From Oscillospiraceae bacterium (GTDB lineage: Bacteria; Bacillota; Clostridia; Oscillospirales; Ruminococcaceae): a stretch of DNA of 64,000 nt. The notes beneath the pieces are model-generated. The model searched no databases. It had not been told where the DNA came from and saw only the letters and a list, made by a program, of their open reading frames with translations. The stretch lies in NCBI GenBank assembly GCA_018110825.1, contig JAGBCL010000052.1:124001-188000 (forward strand). The letters are read 5' to 3'. Each line of letters starts with the position of its first letter. Within the stretch, counting starts at the first letter, position 1. The position numbers were made by a program, and so were the translations under genes. This document shows, piece after piece, positions 61,568 through 64,000 of this stretch.

Positions 61568-61596
61568 ATCATAACGCTCAATCTTTACATTGTCAA
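61568..61596 (-). promoter_or_regulatory. Promoter of the TetR gene
   Basis: Minus strand TTGACA, 17-base spacer, TATGAT. Confidence 0.78.
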
Positions 61597-61601
61597 GATT
61601 G
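61579..61601. promoter_or_regulatory. TetR operator candidate 2
   Basis: A second CAATCTTTACA copy forms a dyad CAATCTT...AAGATTG with 9 bases between arms. It covers the -35 box, 30 bases from the first copy. Confidence 0.6.
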
Positions 61602-61652
61602 TATGTTATAAAAGATTATTTAGTGTGAATATAAATTCAGAAGCAGCATAGA

Positions 61653-61696
61653 ACGAAAACGAAAATCCTATCGCCAATTTTTACTTGACGATAGGA
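61653..61696 (-). terminator. Terminator of the recombinase gene
   Basis: Minus strand TCCTATCG pairs with CGATAGGA (15-base loop), followed by TTTTCGTTTTCG. Confidence 0.72.
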
Positions 61697-61703
61697 CTTT
61701 TGA

Positions 61704-63248
61704 TTAAATATTTACAACTAACCCAAGCACAGTTTTACCCGGATAAAAAACGAAGAAACCCGAACCGCATTTACGGTTCAGGTTTATCCAATATGGCTCC
61801 CCCAGGCTCCTGCCATCCGAAACACACCCATCGGGCAAGGCGAGAGTACTCGCCTTTTCCCGACAGTTGAAGCTCACGACCATTCTGTCATCGTAAAGAT
61901 ACACAGAATTTACGAAAGTATCAACCATTATTCTCTTGTTATCATCACTTGCCAGATCAAGTGACTTCATCTTTTTCAGCCATTCAATGACCTGTCCCCT
62001 GCTGAGCTTGCGGCTGTTGATCTCCTCATTGATGATGTCCGCTTCAAGCTGCTCCTTTCTCGCTTCAAGTTCATCAAGCCGCTGCTTTGTAGATTTCGTA
62101 AGCATACCCATCTGCATTGCGTCGATAAGATTGTCGATATATTTTTCCGTTTCCGCCAACTCCTTTTTCAGCAGCGGAACAGCAGTATCTTCCTTATCCT
62201 GCAATACCATTACCTTGTCGGCAATTTTGTCTATCATATCCTCGGTGAACATCTTGTCCGCAACTTCCAAAAGCACCGCTTCTTCAATGTAGTCCTTGCG
62301 AACAGCCTTTTTGTGACAACCCTTGCGATTCTTTGCATTGGAACATTTATAATAGTTGTATGTAACATTCCCTCTGCCCGTTCCCGACTCTCCCACCATA
62401 CAAGCACCGCAATCACCGCAAAACAGCTTTGATGAAAGGAAATATTCTTCCTTTGCCTTAAAATGAGAACGGGAATGCTTATTCTTTTTCAAACGCTCCT
62501 GCACACGATTGAACAGTTCATCGGAAACTATTCTCGGAACACCGTCCGCTATCTCAACGTCCCTATACTTGTAAACTCCTTTGTACTTGCAGTTTGACAG
62601 CATTGTAGTAACAGATGTTTTCGTCATAGGCTTTTTGTATGCGCTGACCACGCCTTTTTCATTCAAATATTTCACAATATCCTTTATGAGATAACCGTCC
62701 GCATACATTCTGAATGCTTCTTTTACAAAAGGTGCCACCAGCGGGTCAATCACATAATGCTTGTTTTCATCAATAATGTACCCGATAGTTCCGGGACCTC
62801 CGTTGTACTGACATTTCAGTGCATTTTCCGTCATTCCACGAATTACCTTTTCCGAAAGCTCTGCCGAATAGTATTCCGCGTAACCCTCCAAAACCGACTC
62901 AAGAATAATTCCCTCCGCACCCTCGGAAATGACTTCCGTTGCTGAGATAACTTTTGCACCGTGCTTGCGAAGTACAGCCTTGTAGTGAGCCGAATCATAA
63001 CGGTTACGGGCAAATCGGTCAAGCTTCCACACTATAATAGTATCGAAAAGTCCCTTCTCGCTGTCCTTTATCATTTTCTGAAACTGAGGACGATTATCGG
63101 TTTTAGCAGACATTGCTCTGTCTATGTATGTGCCGACCAGCTTAATGCCCTTACGCTCTGCAAATTCCTTGCACTCTCGAAGCTGTCCCTCAATGCTTTC
63201 TTCTCTCTGATTATCGCAAGAATATCTTGCGTATATTACTGCATTCAT
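61704..63248 (-). CDS. Large serine site-specific recombinase
   Basis: A 514-residue recombinase. The resolvase domain starts AVIYARYSCDNQREESIEGQ with the catalytic Ser9, followed by IVWKLDRFARNRYDS. The recombinase domain (about 165-260) and a zinc ribbon (CGDCGACMVGES...CSNAKNRKGCHKK) follow, then a coiled coil at about 360-440. Such enzymes integrate and excise mobile elements without host factors. The last 45 residues (after FNCREKAST) do not resemble the family and read through a terminator-like hairpin, so the 3' end may be altered. GGAGG lies 8 bases before the ATG. Confidence 0.9.
   Translation of the reverse strand: MNAVIYARYSCDNQREESIEGQLRECKEFAERKGIKLVGTYIDRAMSAKTDNRPQFQKMIKDSEKGLFDTIIVWKLDRFARNRYDSAHYKAVLRKHGAKVISATEVISEGAEGIILESVLEGYAEYYSAELSEKVIRGMTENALKCQYNGGPGTIGYIIDENKHYVIDPLVAPFVKEAFRMYADGYLIKDIVKYLNEKGVVSAYKKPMTKTSVTTMLSNCKYKGVYKYRDVEIADGVPRIVSDELFNRVQERLKKNKHSRSHFKAKEEYFLSSKLFCGDCGACMVGESGTGRGNVTYNYYKCSNAKNRKGCHKKAVRKDYIEEAVLLEVADKMFTEDMIDKIADKVMVLQDKEDTAVPLLKKELAETEKYIDNLIDAMQMGMLTKSTKQRLDELEARKEQLEADIINEEINSRKLSRGQVIEWLKKMKSLDLASDDNKRIMVDTFVNSVYLYDDRMVVSFNCREKASTLALPDGCVSDGRSLGEPYWINLNRKCGSGFFVFYPGKTVLGLVVNI
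61757..61784 (-). terminator. Terminator-like hairpin inside the recombinase reading frame
   Basis: Minus strand AACCTGAACCG pairs with CGGTTCGGGTT (one U-G pair), then TTTCTTCGTTTTTT. It lies about 50 bases before the stop codon in the unusual C-terminal part. Confidence 0.6.
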
Positions 63249-63287
63249 AAACTTTCCTCCATTTCTTTTTGCTTTTTCATCAACAAT

Positions 63288-63316
63288 AGTATATCATATT
63301 TCAAGAAATTTGTCAA
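63288..63316 (-). promoter_or_regulatory. Promoter of the recombinase gene
   Basis: Minus strand TTGACA, 17-base spacer, TATACT. Confidence 0.82.
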
Positions 63317-63355
63317 CACTTTAAAGCGGTGAATTGAATATTTTTCTCAAAGCTA

Positions 63356-63384
63356 TTGACTTTTTAGATAATATCGAATATAAT
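63356..63384 (+). promoter_or_regulatory. Promoter of the Abi RNA and gene
   Basis: TTGACT, 17-base spacer, TATAAT. The start would be near 63391, just before the structured RNA. Confidence 0.82.
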
Positions 63385-63396
63385 AATAGTAACAGA

Positions 63397-63434
63397 ACCC
63401 GACACGCCTCTTAACAATGCGTACCACGTCGGGT
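63397..63434 (+). ncRNA. abiF-type structured RNA upstream of the Abi gene
   Basis: ACCCGAC pairs with GTCGGGT, and inside it ACGC pairs with GCGT around CTCTTAACAAT. Internal single-stranded bases (ACCAC) remain. The position, between promoter and an Abi_2 gene, fits the published abiF RNA motif, which accompanies this gene family; I cannot run the covariance model here. Confidence 0.6.
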
Positions 63435-63459
63435 CGTTTAATTTATCAGGGGAATTGCT

Positions 63460-64000
63460 ATGGAAATCAAAGAACATCAGCCATCAATGAACATTGACGA
63501 ACAAATCGAAAATTTAAAGGCTGTCGGCTTAAAAATCAACAATGAAGATTATGCTCGTCAGATTCTCAATGATATATCATATTTCCGTCTGATCAAGGCT
63601 TATGGACTTGGTCTGAAAAAGAAAAATGCAAATTTTGACGGAAAGGTTTCATTTGAGCAAATTGTGGAGCTTTATCTCTTCAATGCAAATTTCCGCCAGC
63701 TCTTATTTACTATGGTCGAACGCATTGAAATAAATCTCCGGTGCAGGATAGCTAATCACTTTTCTCATACATACGGTGTCCTCGGATATGAAGATGCCGC
63801 AAATTTCAATGATCCCGATTACCACAAAGAATTTCTCGATGACATTGATGATGAGATCGACCGAAACAGTAAAGCTCCGTTTGTAAAGAATTTCCGCAAC
63901 AATTATTCCGATGGCAAAATTCCATTTTACGCTTTAGTGGAATTATTTAGCTTCGGTACGCTTTCCAAATTCTACAAGAATATGAAGCCGCAGGATAAGA
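63460..64000 (+). CDS. Abi_2/AbiF-family abortive infection protein (3' end outside window)
   Basis: 180 residues are visible before the window ends. MNIDEQIENLKAVGLKINNEDYARQILNDISYFRLIKAYG and ELYLFNANFRQLLFTMVERIEINLRCRIANHFSH (landmarks split across the Abi_2 domain; the first spans about residues 10-48) identify the AbiD/AbiF family. RCRIANH is a candidate HEPN RNase motif (R-x4/6-H). AGGGGA is 6 bases before the ATG. Relatives stop phage spread, and some act with a structured RNA as antitoxin. The recombinase next door suggests arrival on a mobile element. Confidence 0.85.
   Translation, partial: MEIKEHQPSMNIDEQIENLKAVGLKINNEDYARQILNDISYFRLIKAYGLGLKKKNANFDGKVSFEQIVELYLFNANFRQLLFTMVERIEINLRCRIANHFSHTYGVLGYEDAANFNDPDYHKEFLDDIDDEIDRNSKAPFVKNFRNNYSDGKIPFYALVELFSFGTLSKFYKNMKPQDK

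Noticed and set aside
61653-63248. Recombinase as part of a complete prophage
   Set aside because: No phage structural, replication or lysis genes flank it within the window.

Overview
The window looks like chromosomal DNA of a low-to-moderate GC Clostridia bacterium. Gene content points to a gut or rumen Ruminococcus-type member of the Oscillospiraceae: DUF4317, PadR-DUF2812 and CmpB-like families, a T-box, PyrR attenuation, FAD/Fe-S PyrK-PyrD, and very regular TTGACA-17-TATAAT promoters. This assignment is inferred from gene families and style; no marker was searched. Nearly all the sequence is coding on both strands. I see no rRNA, tRNA or CRISPR array.

Layout. 1-3.7 kb: the end of xylulokinase, an AraC-GGDEF fusion, and a GntR/ABC/permease operon. 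3.7-14.7 kb: a pyrimidine operon read leftwards (pyrR, pyrC, an unknown membrane gene, pyrF, carA, carB, two unknown genes, pyrK, pyrD) behind a PyrR attenuator. 14.7-30.5 kb: housekeeping and unknown genes (CmpB-like protein, a 1055-residue membrane protein, nitroreductase, DUF4317, HD-GYP, cysteine synthase), an asparagine-synthetase-like gene, MaoC, GNAT and PfkB genes, and asnS-asnA under an Asn T-box. 30.6-34.2 kb: a PadR-controlled operon with two Sm-like paralogues, then a CPBP protease and a 53-residue gene. 34.2-47.5 kb: pcrA, an NSS symporter, an AI-2E permease, the csoR-copA-copZ copper operon, rqcH, rlmA and a trmK-NIF3 fusion. 47.5-52.4 kb: structured repeats, a rhomboid-like pseudoprotease, flavodoxin, rplJ-rplL behind an L10 leader, and an ECF sigma/anti-sigma operon. 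52.4-60.1 kb: a five-gene sensory operon. 60.1-64 kb: a decayed TetR-linked locus, a large serine recombinase, and an Abi_2 gene preceded by a structured RNA.

Two themes stand out. First, nitrogen: the CarA here has lost all three glutaminase triad residues (Cys to Gly257, His to Tyr340, Glu to Lys342), the AsnB-like protein lacks the part of the glutaminase domain that carries the N-terminal Cys, and a true ammonia-dependent asnA sits in a T-box operon. Together these suggest nitrogen assimilation tuned to free ammonia, as in ammonia-preferring rumen bacteria.

Second, signalling: two membrane-anchored BMP/PnrA-type ligand-binding proteins, a hybrid histidine kinase with its own receiver and Hpt, a DegV lipid-binding protein and a REC-GGDEF diguanylate cyclase form one tightly overlapping operon with no transporter genes. 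Its promoter carries a perfect 19-bp palindrome. I read it as a candidate extracellular-ligand-to-c-di-GMP pathway not familiar to me as a described system. The right edge adds a probable AbiF-type RNA/protein defence locus next to a recombinase.
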